Shown here piece after piece: positions 1 to 8,139 of a DNA stretch of 24,363 bases (position 1 is its first letter; each line of letters starts with the position of its first letter). The notes under the pieces are model-generated. The model was not told where the DNA came from. It saw only the letters and a list, made by a program, of their open reading frames with translations, and ran no database searches. The stretch comes from Oligoflexaceae bacterium (GTDB taxonomy: Bacteria > Bdellovibrionota_B > Oligoflexia > Oligoflexales > Oligoflexaceae): assembly GCA_947474445.1 (NCBI GenBank), contig CANJJY010000011.1:1-24363 (forward strand). The letters run 5' to 3'. The translations under genes were made by a program, and so were the position numbers.

Positions 1-332
1 AGCAGAAAAGCCCCGAGGACCAGACTCGCCCAGAGATAATTATTCGGGCGACGGCGCTTGGAAGGCTTGAGTTTGGCCGAAGGCAAGGGATGAGTTGTAT
101 GGGAGCTGAGCCCCCATCCCGATAGCATCTCTGATTGAACCAGTTGCGCGAGTTCTGGATAGTGGCGCTTGATACCTTCGACGTCATCAAAACTCACCCA
201 CTGCCGCAGACTGCCAGAGATTTCGTCCTGCATACCGAATTCCATACGAGTATAGGCGTCCTTCAGCTGCTTGAGCGTGAAGGGCCCTAAAAAGCGTTCC
301 ATGTCGACCCGTATGAGGTATAAGCGGTCCAT
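1..332 (-). CDS. GYF_2-like membrane protein, partial (C-terminus beyond window)
   Basis: An open frame on the minus strand starts at ATG 332 and stays open to the window edge, giving 110 visible residues. The N-terminal part (about residues 5-60) contains GPFTLKQLKDAYTRMEF followed by a conserved-looking W, which resembles the GYF_2-type modules found at the N-terminus of bacterial membrane proteins. A basic stretch (KLKPSKRRRP) precedes the start of a hydrophobic segment (NYLWASLVLGAFLL) at the edge, so a transmembrane helix probably begins there. Its start codon lies one base after the stop of the upstream PP2C gene, which implies translational coupling and a shared signalling role. The domain match is by eye and the function is unknown. 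Confidence 0.65.
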   Translation of the reverse strand, partial: MDRLYLIRVDMERFLGPFTLKQLKDAYTRMEFGMQDEISGSLRQWVSFDDVEGIKRHYPELAQLVQSEMLSGWGLSSHTTHPLPSAKLKPSKRRRPNNYLWASLVLGAFL

Positions 333-333
333 T

Positions 334-1062
334 TCATTTCACCACGGCGGAAATAACGACAGTAACATTGTCTTGCCCGCCTGCTTCGTTGGCTTCCTGA
401 ATCAATCGTTGCGGCAGTTCATAGAGCCGATTTTCATACTCCTTGATAATGCGCAAAATGCGTCGATCGTTGACCATACCGGTCAAGCCGTCTGAACAGG
501 TGAGGAGAATCTCACCCGGCTGCAGCTTCAATTCATAGATATCGACCTCACACTGGGTCGATAGGCCCAAGGCCCGCACCAATGCCCCCGGCTTAGGGTT
601 CATGGCGAGGGAACCGTCCGGCAGCCAACCGCGTTCCACATAGTTTTCGACATTGTGATCGAGGGTTAACTGCCAAAGATTCGCTTTGTGGTAGAGGTAA
701 GTTCGGGAGTCGCCCATGTGGCAAATGAAGGCCTTTTCACCGACGAAAAGAATGCAATTAAGCGTCGTCGCCATTCCATCGAGACTCGGCGTCGACTGTC
801 CGCGCGTGATGATGTCTTTATTTACTTGGTCGATGCTCTTAATGAGGAAAGGTTCGACTTCCTCGTGCCGCAAGCTATCGCAGTTGATATAGGCTTCTTT
901 GATGCCGTTGACAGCCGTAGCGGACGCGATCTCGCCTCCCTTCCGACCACCGATTCCATCGGCGACGATAAGAAGGCCCAATTCGGCGTTGAAGAACAAA
1001 CTGTCTTGATTGTTCTTTCTGACTCGCCCCATATCCGTAGCGCCATACATTTCGATGCGCAA
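334..1062 (-). CDS. PP2C-family Ser/Thr protein phosphatase
   Basis: This 242-residue protein is a metal-dependent phosphatase of the Stp1/PrpC type, expected to remove phosphate from Ser/Thr in the cytoplasm. The family motifs appear in order: TDMGRVRKNNQDS near residue 10, VADGIGGRKGGE near 33, the MATTL and HMGDSR segments near 97-120, LTLDHN, RALG, LLTCSDGL near 187, and GGQDNVTVV near the C-terminus. The metal-binding aspartates therefore look intact. I chose the TTG start at 1062 because an AAGGAG site lies 7 bases upstream. The next in-frame ATG (1050) would be about 19 bases from it and would trim only four residues. The gene is followed with a one-base gap by the GYF-like membrane protein. 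A partner kinase is encoded at 8140, but nothing here shows that they share substrates. Confidence 0.93.
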   Translation of the reverse strand: MRIEMYGATDMGRVRKNNQDSLFFNAELGLLIVADGIGGRKGGEIASATAVNGIKEAYINCDSLRHEEVEPFLIKSIDQVNKDIITRGQSTPSLDGMATTLNCILFVGEKAFICHMGDSRTYLYHKANLWQLTLDHNVENYVERGWLPDGSLAMNPKPGALVRALGLSTQCEVDIYELKLQPGEILLTCSDGLTGMVNDRRILRIIKEYENRLYELPQRLIQEANEAGGQDNVTVVISAVVK

Positions 1063-1221
1063 GACTCTACTCCTTTGCTGCCTCGCTGATTATCGGCAAA
1101 AGTCCAAGAGTGTTGAGTTTTTTAGGGATAGCCTGAAAGGAGCTGCCAGCTAATCAAGGGGTGGGAAGCCGTATTTTTACGTTATTTGTGAAGAGCCCCA
1201 AATCCTCTCCGGCCAGAGGTT

Positions 1222-2067
1222 TTACGAGCTCGTATGGAGACGAGGGAATTCACAAGCAAGCTCTGGCAGATAGACCCAGCCTTGCTCAAGGTAAAAGCTG
1301 TTCTGCGGACGGGTGCACAGACCCTCCAGATCGAGCGCCGCGACAAACGCAGCCATGTACGCGGAAAACCCTTCGACGCTGCCGACCACGGCTTCATCGA
1401 TCGCTCCCGTGATGTAACCGCGCTCGCTCATGGCCTGTAGGTGCATGAGTCGCCTCTTTCGCCCCACCTCAAAAGCTCGATATTCATAAGCCAAGTCCTG
1501 ATCGAGATGGAGCTGTTCGACGAGATGACTCATAGCATGGGGCACTGAGGTTTCGCGCAGCTGGATGGGCTCGGCGAGACTGTTTAAGCGCTTTTGTAGG
1601 GTCATCGCGCGTACGACCAAAGGCGCTTTGTTCGCGCTATAGGTCGGTTCTTGGAGAGATGGCTGCCAGCGAAACCATTCTTTTACATCCCAGATTCTCT
1701 GTGTCTGCGGATTCAGCGGTCGTTTGCGGCGACGTCCTTGGTGGGACTCGACCAGCATCTGCATGTAGGCGACGGCGATATCTTCACAGGCGTTGACCCC
1801 TGGACAACTGGGGCGAACGCAGCTCACGCAGGGCGGTACAGTCAAAGGACTGTCGATCATCACGCGATCAGGCCTCTGCGTGCGGAGGAGATCAAAGAGT
1901 CGATCATCGGAGAAAAGCTTTTGCAGAGCCCCGATGCGGTCGTAAACTGATGCGATCTTTAGGTTGCCTTCACCCAAGCGACCTGTCATGATTACAAGAG
2001 TTGTCTTGTTTGAATTCGGGCCCGCGAGATGGATCCCAGCTACTTTGACCTTTCGTGCGTCTTGCAT
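1222..2067 (-). CDS. DUF429-like RNase H-fold protein with Cys cluster
   Basis: This 281-residue protein has the outline of the DUF429 family (predicted RNase H-fold nucleases). A first strand reads VAGIHLAGP (residues 9-17) and a second acidic strand reads VMIDSPL (69-75). In relatives the first strand usually carries an aspartate (GID-type); here that position is His13, so the predicted active site is altered. Cysteines 80, 83, 88 and 94 form a C-x2-C-x4-C-x5-C cluster that could bind zinc or an Fe-S cluster. The ATG at 2067 has an AAGG site about 6 bases upstream. It is divergent from the TPR gene at 2118, with only 50 bp between, and appears to be transcribed alone. The family assignment is by motif recognition; the substrate is unknown. 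Confidence 0.7.
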   Translation of the reverse strand: MQDARKVKVAGIHLAGPNSNKTTLVIMTGRLGEGNLKIASVYDRIGALQKLFSDDRLFDLLRTQRPDRVMIDSPLTVPPCVSCVRPSCPGVNACEDIAVAYMQMLVESHQGRRRKRPLNPQTQRIWDVKEWFRWQPSLQEPTYSANKAPLVVRAMTLQKRLNSLAEPIQLRETSVPHAMSHLVEQLHLDQDLAYEYRAFEVGRKRRLMHLQAMSERGYITGAIDEAVVGSVEGFSAYMAAFVAALDLEGLCTRPQNSFYLEQGWVYLPELACEFPRLHTSS

Positions 2068-2117
2068 GGCAACCTTATTTATTAATGCGCAGCCTGGTGA
2101 AGTGAAGATTCTTGACT

Positions 2118-3869
2118 ATGCGGAACAGAATCTCTTGTCTCTCAATCGGTGCAGTGCTTCTATCACTAACTTTGTTGTCTTGGGCCACTGCGCAAGGCCA
2201 GACAAACGATTCTAACCTACTCGCCCGCGGGCAAGAAGAGTTTTCCCAAGGTCAGTTCAATCAATCTCTCGCGAGCTTTCGCAATTATCTTCGTAAGAAT
2301 CCTCAGGATCAAGATGCGTGGACGCGCTTTGGTGCCGTCTATTATCACACAGGCCAGGCGCAGCAGGCTCTCGAGTATCTGAGCCGATCGCGGCCGTCGG
2401 CTTCCCTACGCTCATTTAACACGTACTACCGCGCCCTTTGCTTCGACGCTTTGGGCGATGCTGAACGCGCCCAGCGACTTCTCGCTCGCATCAGCAAAGG
2501 CGACGATCAAATCGCGGAATCGGCCCTCTTTGAGAAAATGGCGATCAGTTTCGCTGAAGGGGACGCCGGTGCCACAAAGGTAGACGGAGAAGAATACAAG
2601 AGGCGCTTCAAGTCGGGTCGTTTCCTCGCTTCGGTGCTTTTTATGCTGGAAAATCTAAGTCAGGCCGGCAAAATCGAGGTCGCAGCCTCACAGCGGATTC
2701 TCTATCGCAAAAACTTCTACGCGACCCATCCCCTCTCGCTCTTCAACGCTCCGCACAGTTGGGCTTACCAATTTGGTTTTGAATACGAAGCCGGTAATCG
2801 CAAAAATCCGGCTGACGAAGGTGGCCGGAACCCCAGCGCTCTTACCACGAGTCCTTATGAGCAAGCGCGCATCATCGGCAAAACGGCTTTCACCCTAGGT
2901 CCCTACGTCACTAACACAACAGAAAGCACTTTTGGATATATTTACGAGCAGAATTGGGAAAGTGATAACGAAAGACTCAACTATTCGAGAACCTACCCGG
3001 CTGACATCGAATATTTCCCCTTTCGGCCTGACCTTATGGAGCGCAGTCATATACTCTTCCTCAACAGTCAGGCGCGCACCTCCTGGGTCGGCGCTGGACT
3101 CTACGCTCATCTCGACTTTCGACGCGGTGGGTCGAGTATTTTTCCAGCTCCGGAGCGACCTGAGATCCGCAAGGGCTTCAACATTGGAACTCTCAGTTTG
3201 CTCGTCCCCTACGTTGAAGTCTATCTGGCGAAGACGCACAAGCTGAAGCTCTCGGCCTACCTCGAAAAGTTCATCAATTCTGAACAAAATGACTTTTCCT
3301 ACAAGACTTTCAATTTCTCCAATGACTATGACGATCCCTATGCGAGCTTCGATCTGGAAGAAGAGAGTCGTTGGACCTCGATCGGTCTGATCACACGGCT
3401 TGAGTTCTTTCGCTGGACTTATATCTACAACGATTTCTGGGAAGGGTTCACGGCGACTGGCGGAGCTGGATCCTTTTCCTATGAAACGCCGGGATTCACT
3501 TATTTTCCCGCCCTGATCATTGGCACTCGGCTCGCCTATATCTCGCGCGGCTTCAGCTCGGATACGATACTCACCGGCAGTTGTGGAGGCGGCAAACCTA
3601 CTGAAATCCAGCCCACAGTCTCGACGTGCCGTCGTGAAGAAACCGTGCTCGATGCCTTTGGCTACATCAGCTATCAAAACAAAGCGAAGACCTTTGCCTT
3701 GAGTTTTACCTACGGCTACTCTGACCGCAGTAATGAGCGCTTGAAAGTCTACAATGAAGACAAGGTGAGCTACTTTTTCGCACTTACGCAGGCATTTCCG
3801 AGTCTCGAGCAGGGTGCGGCAGTGTTCTCGCCTCCGCGTGGATTATTTCAAGAGAAGCCCGCCTACTGA
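2118..3869 (+). CDS. TPR protein with predicted outer-membrane beta-barrel, paralogue 1
   Basis: This 583-residue protein begins with a Sec signal peptide (hydrophobic core IGAVLLSLTLLSW, likely cleavage near ATAQG at about 26). Residues 32-125 form tetratricopeptide repeats rich in the helical pattern ARGQEEFSQGQFNQSL and YYHTGQAQQALEYL. From about residue 215 the sequence alternates aromatic and polar residues (for example FRWTYIYNDFWEGF) like a beta-barrel and ends in an aromatic residue. A cysteine pair flanks a GGG segment (GSCGGG ... STC) near 480-500. The next gene is a full-length paralogue with the same architecture. I chose ATG 2118 over TTG 2112 because the paralogue shares the MRN start. 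It may be an envelope scaffold or secretion-associated barrel; the function is not recognised. Confidence 0.8.
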   Translation: MRNRISCLSIGAVLLSLTLLSWATAQGQTNDSNLLARGQEEFSQGQFNQSLASFRNYLRKNPQDQDAWTRFGAVYYHTGQAQQALEYLSRSRPSASLRSFNTYYRALCFDALGDAERAQRLLARISKGDDQIAESALFEKMAISFAEGDAGATKVDGEEYKRRFKSGRFLASVLFMLENLSQAGKIEVAASQRILYRKNFYATHPLSLFNAPHSWAYQFGFEYEAGNRKNPADEGGRNPSALTTSPYEQARIIGKTAFTLGPYVTNTTESTFGYIYEQNWESDNERLNYSRTYPADIEYFPFRPDLMERSHILFLNSQARTSWVGAGLYAHLDFRRGGSSIFPAPERPEIRKGFNIGTLSLLVPYVEVYLAKTHKLKLSAYLEKFINSEQNDFSYKTFNFSNDYDDPYASFDLEEESRWTSIGLITRLEFFRWTYIYNDFWEGFTATGGAGSFSYETPGFTYFPALIIGTRLAYISRGFSSDTILTGSCGGGKPTEIQPTVSTCRREETVLDAFGYISYQNKAKTFALSFTYGYSDRSNERLKVYNEDKVSYFFALTQAFPSLEQGAAVFSPPRGLFQEKPAY

Positions 3870-3937
3870 GAAGGTTCAGCCTGGATTTAAAACCTTAAAA
3901 AGCGCCCCCATTGCCGCCTCAGCGAAGTAGGATTAGG

Positions 3938-3966
3938 TTGCCATCTATTCTTCAAACTGTCATCAT
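3938..3966 (+). promoter_or_regulatory. Candidate sigma70-type promoter upstream of TPR paralogue 2
   Basis: TTGCCA (3938-3943) matches five of six -35 bases and is followed after exactly 17 bases by CATCAT (3961-3966), a four-of-six -10 match. It lies about 85 bp before the start codon at 4052, in the gap between the two paralogues. This suggests the second copy, with the PilZ and HAD genes behind it, has its own transcript. The -10 box is weak, so this remains tentative. Confidence 0.3.
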
Positions 3967-4051
3967 CACTGATGTTTATAGAGCGTAAGGGACGGCATAG
4001 CGCCATTCCCTGCTAGATTGACCTTTGATAGGTGACGTAAAGACTCTCTCT

Positions 4052-5773
4052 ATGCGGAATCAAAACTCGTGGTTCTTCATCTTCATGTTTTCCTTCTATC
4101 TCAGCTCCGTTTCTTGGAACCCGGCGCGGGCGGAAACCAGTGAGAATGGAACGTATGCACGCGCCCAAGAAGAGTTTTCACGACGCCAATATTCCAAATC
4201 TCTCAGCCTCTTTCGCGAATATCTGCGGAATCATCCTAACGACCAAGACGCCTGGACGCGTTTCGGGGCTAGCTATTATCACACGGGACAAGCCGAACAA
4301 GCCTTGGTCTATCTCCGACGGGCTAAGGTTTCCCCCGGTCTCAAGTCTTTCAACCTCTATTATCAAGCCCTGTGCTTCGATGCTCTCGGCGATTATCCAA
4401 GAGCCCGCCGGCTTCTCCAAAAAGTCAGCCGTTCAGGGGATCCCTTGGCTGACGATGCCCTATTTGAAAAGGCCGCCATCGAATTTGCTGAAGGCGACGC
4501 GGGCGCGGCTAAGGTTTCTGCAGAAGATTACCGGAGACTTTATCGCAATGGTCGCTATCGCGCTCAGGTTGATGAAATCCTTGCCAATCTCGGAATCATC
4601 GGCGGACGGGAAATTGCCGATTCTCAGCGTTCTCTTTACCGAAAGACTTTCTTTACGTCTCACCCCTTGTCGCTGATGCCCATACCGCATGGCTGGGTTT
4701 ATCAGATCGGCTACGATGGAGTGAGTGGCACGCGCGTCAGCCCCGTGTCGAATCCTAACATCGAGCCACCCTCAAAATCGTTCACTCAACATACCTTGAT
4801 CGCCAAAGCGGGTCTGTCTTTGGGACCATTCTTGGCAGGCGGTTCAACTTCCACCTTTGCCTACGTCTACGGGCAAAACTGGTTGAGTGATAGCGAACGA
4901 TTGAGTGTCTACGCAGAAAATCCGCTGGATTTCGAATATTTCTTCTTCCGACCAGATTTGATGGAACGCAGTCATCGCTTTGTCGCCGAAACGATCTACC
5001 CCATCGGTACCTTTGATCTCGGCGTTTACGGCCACTATGAGTTCATCAAAGGCGGATCTTCGCTCTTTCCTGCCCCCGAGCGCAAGGAAATCAGACAGGT
5101 CTATAACATCGCCACCTCGGTGACCTTGATTCCCTGGATTCAATGGCGCCTGCGGCCCTATCAGACCTTGCGAGCCTCCGTCTATTTCGACAAATACCTC
5201 GACGCGAAGCAGACCGATTTTTCCTACAAAACCTATAACTTCAAGGGAGGCATTGCCAATGGCACCCTACCGAGCATGGCCCTTGAATATTCCAGCCTTT
5301 GGAAATCCTATAATTTGGCGAGCAAACTCGAATTGTTTCGTTGGGCTTATATTTACAATGACTACTGGGAGGGCTATGTAGCGACTGGCGGCACAGCCTC
5401 GCTTCAGCTGCTTCCTACGACCGCTATCCCTTGGCCCGTGTACCTGACAGGTCGTTTGACCCTCGCTCAGCGCGACTATACCTCGGCGATCATCAAGAGC
5501 ACGCCCTGCGGGGGTGGTGAGGGCCCACCGACCACCTGCCCCAGACAGGAACTTTTTGTGAACTACGGAGCTACCTTGAGCTATATCCGGAATAATCAGC
5601 AGGCCTTTTCCGTACTCTTTGACTACCACCAGCGTGAAAATGCTACACTTAAGGTGTACAATGAGTCGGCTTTCGACTTTCTTTTTGTCCTGACCCACGC
5701 TTTTCCCAACTTGGATTCAGGAGCTAAATTCCTTGAACCACCGCGTGGTCTGTACCAAACGAGAGGTTATTGA
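4052..5773 (+). CDS. TPR protein with predicted outer-membrane beta-barrel, paralogue 2
   Basis: This 573-residue protein is a tandem paralogue of the upstream gene. It has a signal peptide (FFIFMFSFYLSSVSW, cleavage near ARA at 27), N-terminal TPRs (YARAQEEFSRRQYSKSLSLF; YYHTGQAEQALVYLRRA) and a C-terminal beta-rich region. Blocks shared with paralogue 1 include FFRPDLMERSH, GGSS-FPAPER, a W/YIYND-WEG block with ATGG, the cysteine-flanked GGG segment, and a terminal PPRGLYQ motif. The barrel middle is more diverged than the TPR part. ATG 4052 matches the start of its sister; TTG 4025 would add nine residues ahead of the signal peptide. The stop is two bases before the PilZ start, so the two are probably co-translated. 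The role is unknown; exported and probably in the outer membrane. Confidence 0.8.
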   Translation: MRNQNSWFFIFMFSFYLSSVSWNPARAETSENGTYARAQEEFSRRQYSKSLSLFREYLRNHPNDQDAWTRFGASYYHTGQAEQALVYLRRAKVSPGLKSFNLYYQALCFDALGDYPRARRLLQKVSRSGDPLADDALFEKAAIEFAEGDAGAAKVSAEDYRRLYRNGRYRAQVDEILANLGIIGGREIADSQRSLYRKTFFTSHPLSLMPIPHGWVYQIGYDGVSGTRVSPVSNPNIEPPSKSFTQHTLIAKAGLSLGPFLAGGSTSTFAYVYGQNWLSDSERLSVYAENPLDFEYFFFRPDLMERSHRFVAETIYPIGTFDLGVYGHYEFIKGGSSLFPAPERKEIRQVYNIATSVTLIPWIQWRLRPYQTLRASVYFDKYLDAKQTDFSYKTYNFKGGIANGTLPSMALEYSSLWKSYNLASKLELFRWAYIYNDYWEGYVATGGTASLQLLPTTAIPWPVYLTGRLTLAQRDYTSAIIKSTPCGGGEGPPTTCPRQELFVNYGATLSYIRNNQQAFSVLFDYHQRENATLKVYNESAFDFLFVLTHAFPNLDSGAKFLEPPRGLYQTRGY

Positions 5774-5775
5774 AC

Positions 5776-6381
5776 ATGAGCATCGATGATACATCTCTCG
5801 AACTCATCCAAGAGTGCGTTCAGCGGCGCTCCCTCGTCTTCTTTTCCGCGAGCAATGTAAAGATCGTGTTTCAGACGCAGATCCAATCGATTAAAAACCG
5901 AGCGATCGTGCTGCAAAACACCGTGCCTCCCGATCACATCGCCGAGGTCGCCAAGTCCCAGCAATTCTATCTCAAGGTCCAGTCGGTGCGCTTTGTCGCC
6001 GACCGCATCACGACCGACGGTGTTCACCTCATGTTTCCGCTCGAGAGCTTGCGCCTGATCGAAGATAGTCGAAGTGCAAAGCGATTTATGTTCGATTCGA
6101 ACGAGCGTGTCCTCCTCGAAGTGGTCAATCCGATCGATCATGAAACCGTGCTGCGCAAGGCCGTGCTCGACCTCTCCGCAACCGGACTCTCCATCCGCAC
6201 GCCGTCTCTCTCTCAGCTTTACTCACCCGGACAAAAGTTCAAGAACATGAAGATTATCATGGATGGCAAGGTATACAACGAAGTCGATGGCCACGTTGTC
6301 TATCAACAGACTTTCCTGAACCAAAAGGGTAAAAGCTATTGCCAGGTCGGATTCAAGTTCGATCAAGTCAAGGGCGATTAG
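5776..6381 (+). CDS. PilZ-domain protein (candidate c-di-GMP receptor)
   Basis: This 201-residue cytoplasmic protein has a YcgR-like N-terminal half (residues 1-95) and a C-terminal PilZ domain. The two c-di-GMP-binding signatures are present: RxxxR as R99-SAK-R103, and DxSxxG as D132-LSAT-G137. Family knowledge says these contact the dinucleotide, so binding is likely but not shown. ATG 5776 is favoured over TTG 5770 because GAGAGG (5761-5766) lies nine bases upstream. It follows the TPR/barrel stop by two bases and precedes the HAD nucleotidase by about 65 bp, which suggests one operon. c-di-GMP may regulate the envelope protein encoded just upstream; that link rests on position only. Confidence 0.88.
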   Translation: MSIDDTSLELIQECVQRRSLVFFSASNVKIVFQTQIQSIKNRAIVLQNTVPPDHIAEVAKSQQFYLKVQSVRFVADRITTDGVHLMFPLESLRLIEDSRSAKRFMFDSNERVLLEVVNPIDHETVLRKAVLDLSATGLSIRTPSLSQLYSPGQKFKNMKIIMDGKVYNEVDGHVVYQQTFLNQKGKSYCQVGFKFDQVKGD

Positions 6382-6446
6382 GCCGTTCGTTTCACTCAGC
6401 CACGTCAGAGGACAGCTCGTCCATCCACGTCAGGATAAAGCCTCGC

Positions 6447-7889
6447 ATGCAAAAACTAAAAAAGCAGCAGAAGATCTACGTCAACCGCTCATTGAATCTG
6501 GCTTCGATCAAGTCCGTAGGTTTCGACATGGATCATACCCTCGTCCTCTACAATCGAGAGAATTTCGAAAGCTTGGCCTTCCATGAGACGGTGAAGAAAT
6601 TCATCGCCAACGGCTATCCGGAAGAGCTCGGGCGCCTCAAGTTCGATCCTAACTTCGTCATCCGCGGTCTCCTCGTCGATCGAGAACGCGGCAACCTGCT
6701 CAAGGTCGATGCGCATAAATATGTGAAAATCGCCTCCCATGGCCATCGCCGGCTCGAGAAGGAAGAACGCTACGAGCTCTACAATGCCAAAAGCTTTAAG
6801 GCTGACGATTTTTTGACTGTCGATACCTTTTTTGCTTTGAGCGAGACCCAGCTCTTTACGGAAATCGTCGACTACATGCGTCGTCATCCAGGAATCGTGC
6901 AGAAGAGTTTTCGTGCTGTGTACCAAGATCTTCGCGAATGGATCGATCTCTCGCATCAGGACGGGAGCATCAAAAAATCGGTGCTCGCTGAGCCGGAAAA
7001 ATATATCGACCGCGACAAACATCTGGTTGAAACCCTAGTCAAGCTGATTGACGGCGGAAAGAAACTCTTCGTCATTACCAACTCTGATTGGACCTATACG
7101 AATTCGGTGATGAGCTATTTGCTCAACGGTTTGCACGAAGATTTCCCCCGCTGGCAGGACTACTTCGAATACATCGTCGTCAGCGCGGGCAAGCCCAACT
7201 TTTTCACCGGCACCAACCCCTTCTACGAAGTGATGACGGAGAAGGATGGATTGCTCAAACTCCACCGCGGACCGCTCGAGCCTAAAAAGATCTATCATGG
7301 CGGTAACGCTATCCTTTTTGAGAAATTAACGCAGCAAAAAGGCGATCAGATCCTCTATTGCGGAGATCATATCTACGGCGATATCCAGCGTTCGAAAGAG
7401 CTCTTCAACTGGCGTACTTTGCTCGTTGTCCAGGAGCTAGAAGATGAACTGTTTCGTCTGGATCGACTCCACGCCGAGCTCGAGCGGATCATCGATGCGA
7501 TTCGAAAGGAAGAAGAGTACCAGGAAGAGGCCCAAGCGCTGCGCTCGGAAATCGGCAATCTTCAAAGGCGCTTGAAGATGAATAGTTCGGATAAACAAAA
7601 AGAATCAAAGAGCCTCGCCAAGCTGAAAGAGCATCAGGAGCACCTTTATACAAAGGAGACTCAGCTCGAACATCAACATAAGCTCATCAAAGATTTGATC
7701 GATAAGCGCGAAAAGGCGATCCACCCTATCTGGGGGGAACTGATGCGAACCAGTCTCGAGAAGAGTCGCTTCGCTAAGCAGGTCGAATCCTACGCCTGCC
7801 TTTATACGAGTCGCGTCACGCACCTCCGCTACTATTCCTGCAGCCAAAAGTTTCGATCCTATCGCGATATGATGCCCCACGATATGTGA
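6447..7889 (+). CDS. HAD-IG family 5'-nucleotidase (NT5C2-like)
   Basis: This 480-residue protein belongs to the HAD superfamily subfamily IG, related to cytosolic purine 5'-nucleotidases that dephosphorylate IMP/GMP-type nucleotides. The HAD motifs are intact: motif I FDMDHTLVLY with nucleophile Asp27 and Asp29, motif II FVITNSD (208-214), a motif III lysine in EPKKIYHGGN (278-287), and motif IV YCGDHIYGDIQRSK with Asp307 and Asp312. After the catalytic core a long charged coiled coil runs from about 330 to 440. ATG 6447 is preceded by AGGA 11 bases upstream; upstream in-frame sequence back to 6339 overlaps the PilZ gene and shows no family similarity. The protein probably acts in the cytoplasm on purine nucleotides; exact substrate preference cannot be read from sequence. 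Confidence 0.9.
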   Translation: MQKLKKQQKIYVNRSLNLASIKSVGFDMDHTLVLYNRENFESLAFHETVKKFIANGYPEELGRLKFDPNFVIRGLLVDRERGNLLKVDAHKYVKIASHGHRRLEKEERYELYNAKSFKADDFLTVDTFFALSETQLFTEIVDYMRRHPGIVQKSFRAVYQDLREWIDLSHQDGSIKKSVLAEPEKYIDRDKHLVETLVKLIDGGKKLFVITNSDWTYTNSVMSYLLNGLHEDFPRWQDYFEYIVVSAGKPNFFTGTNPFYEVMTEKDGLLKLHRGPLEPKKIYHGGNAILFEKLTQQKGDQILYCGDHIYGDIQRSKELFNWRTLLVVQELEDELFRLDRLHAELERIIDAIRKEEEYQEEAQALRSEIGNLQRRLKMNSSDKQKESKSLAKLKEHQEHLYTKETQLEHQHKLIKDLIDKREKAIHPIWGELMRTSLEKSRFAKQVESYACLYTSRVTHLRYYSCSQKFRSYRDMMPHDM

Positions 7890-8098
7890 CACCAAGGGGG
7901 TAGGCTAGGATCACGATCACGCACAATGGCTAAGGCAAGGTCTAAGGCAAAGGCTACGGTCTATTGACTGACGGCCGAAGCCAAAGGCAAGGCCCAATAA
8001 TCCATAATCGCTGATAAATCCCCCACTCCCCCGTTCAAGCTTCGCTGTCAAATGCCGATAAGTACCTTCGAGAATGTCCCCATTCTTTGATCGTTATT

Positions 8099-8118
8099 AC
8101 AGGACGCCTTAGTCCTGT
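8099..8118. promoter_or_regulatory. Perfect inverted repeat just upstream of the kinase gene
   Basis: ACAGGAC (8099-8105) and GTCCTGT (8112-8118) form a perfect 7-bp inverted repeat around the loop GCCTTA, flanked on both sides by TTATT-like sequence. It ends 21 bp before the kinase ATG and has no T-tract, so it is not an intrinsic terminator. It could be a protein-binding operator or a 5'-UTR hairpin. Confidence 0.4.
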
Positions 8119-8139
8119 TATTAGAGAGACTTGGTGCGC

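Noticed and set aside
688..1089. Plus-strand ORF of 133 codons
   Set aside because: It is antisense to the PP2C gene, whose motifs span this interval.
2895..3677. Minus-strand ORF of 260 codons
   Set aside because: It lies wholly antisense to the first TPR/barrel gene, has no recognisable domain and has a biased composition typical of a shadow frame.
4140..4676. Plus-strand ORF of 178 codons in another frame of the second paralogue
   Set aside because: The TPR protein in the main frame has an alignable tandem paralogue across this interval; the alternative frame has no domain.
6489..7022. Minus-strand ORF of 177 codons
   Set aside because: It overlaps the catalytic part of the HAD nucleotidase, whose motifs I and II are intact in the plus frame.
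7910..8000. Repeated AAGGCAA-type motifs behind the HAD gene
   Set aside because: The copies are short and irregular, with no fixed spacing, so I do not call a repeat array or CRISPR.
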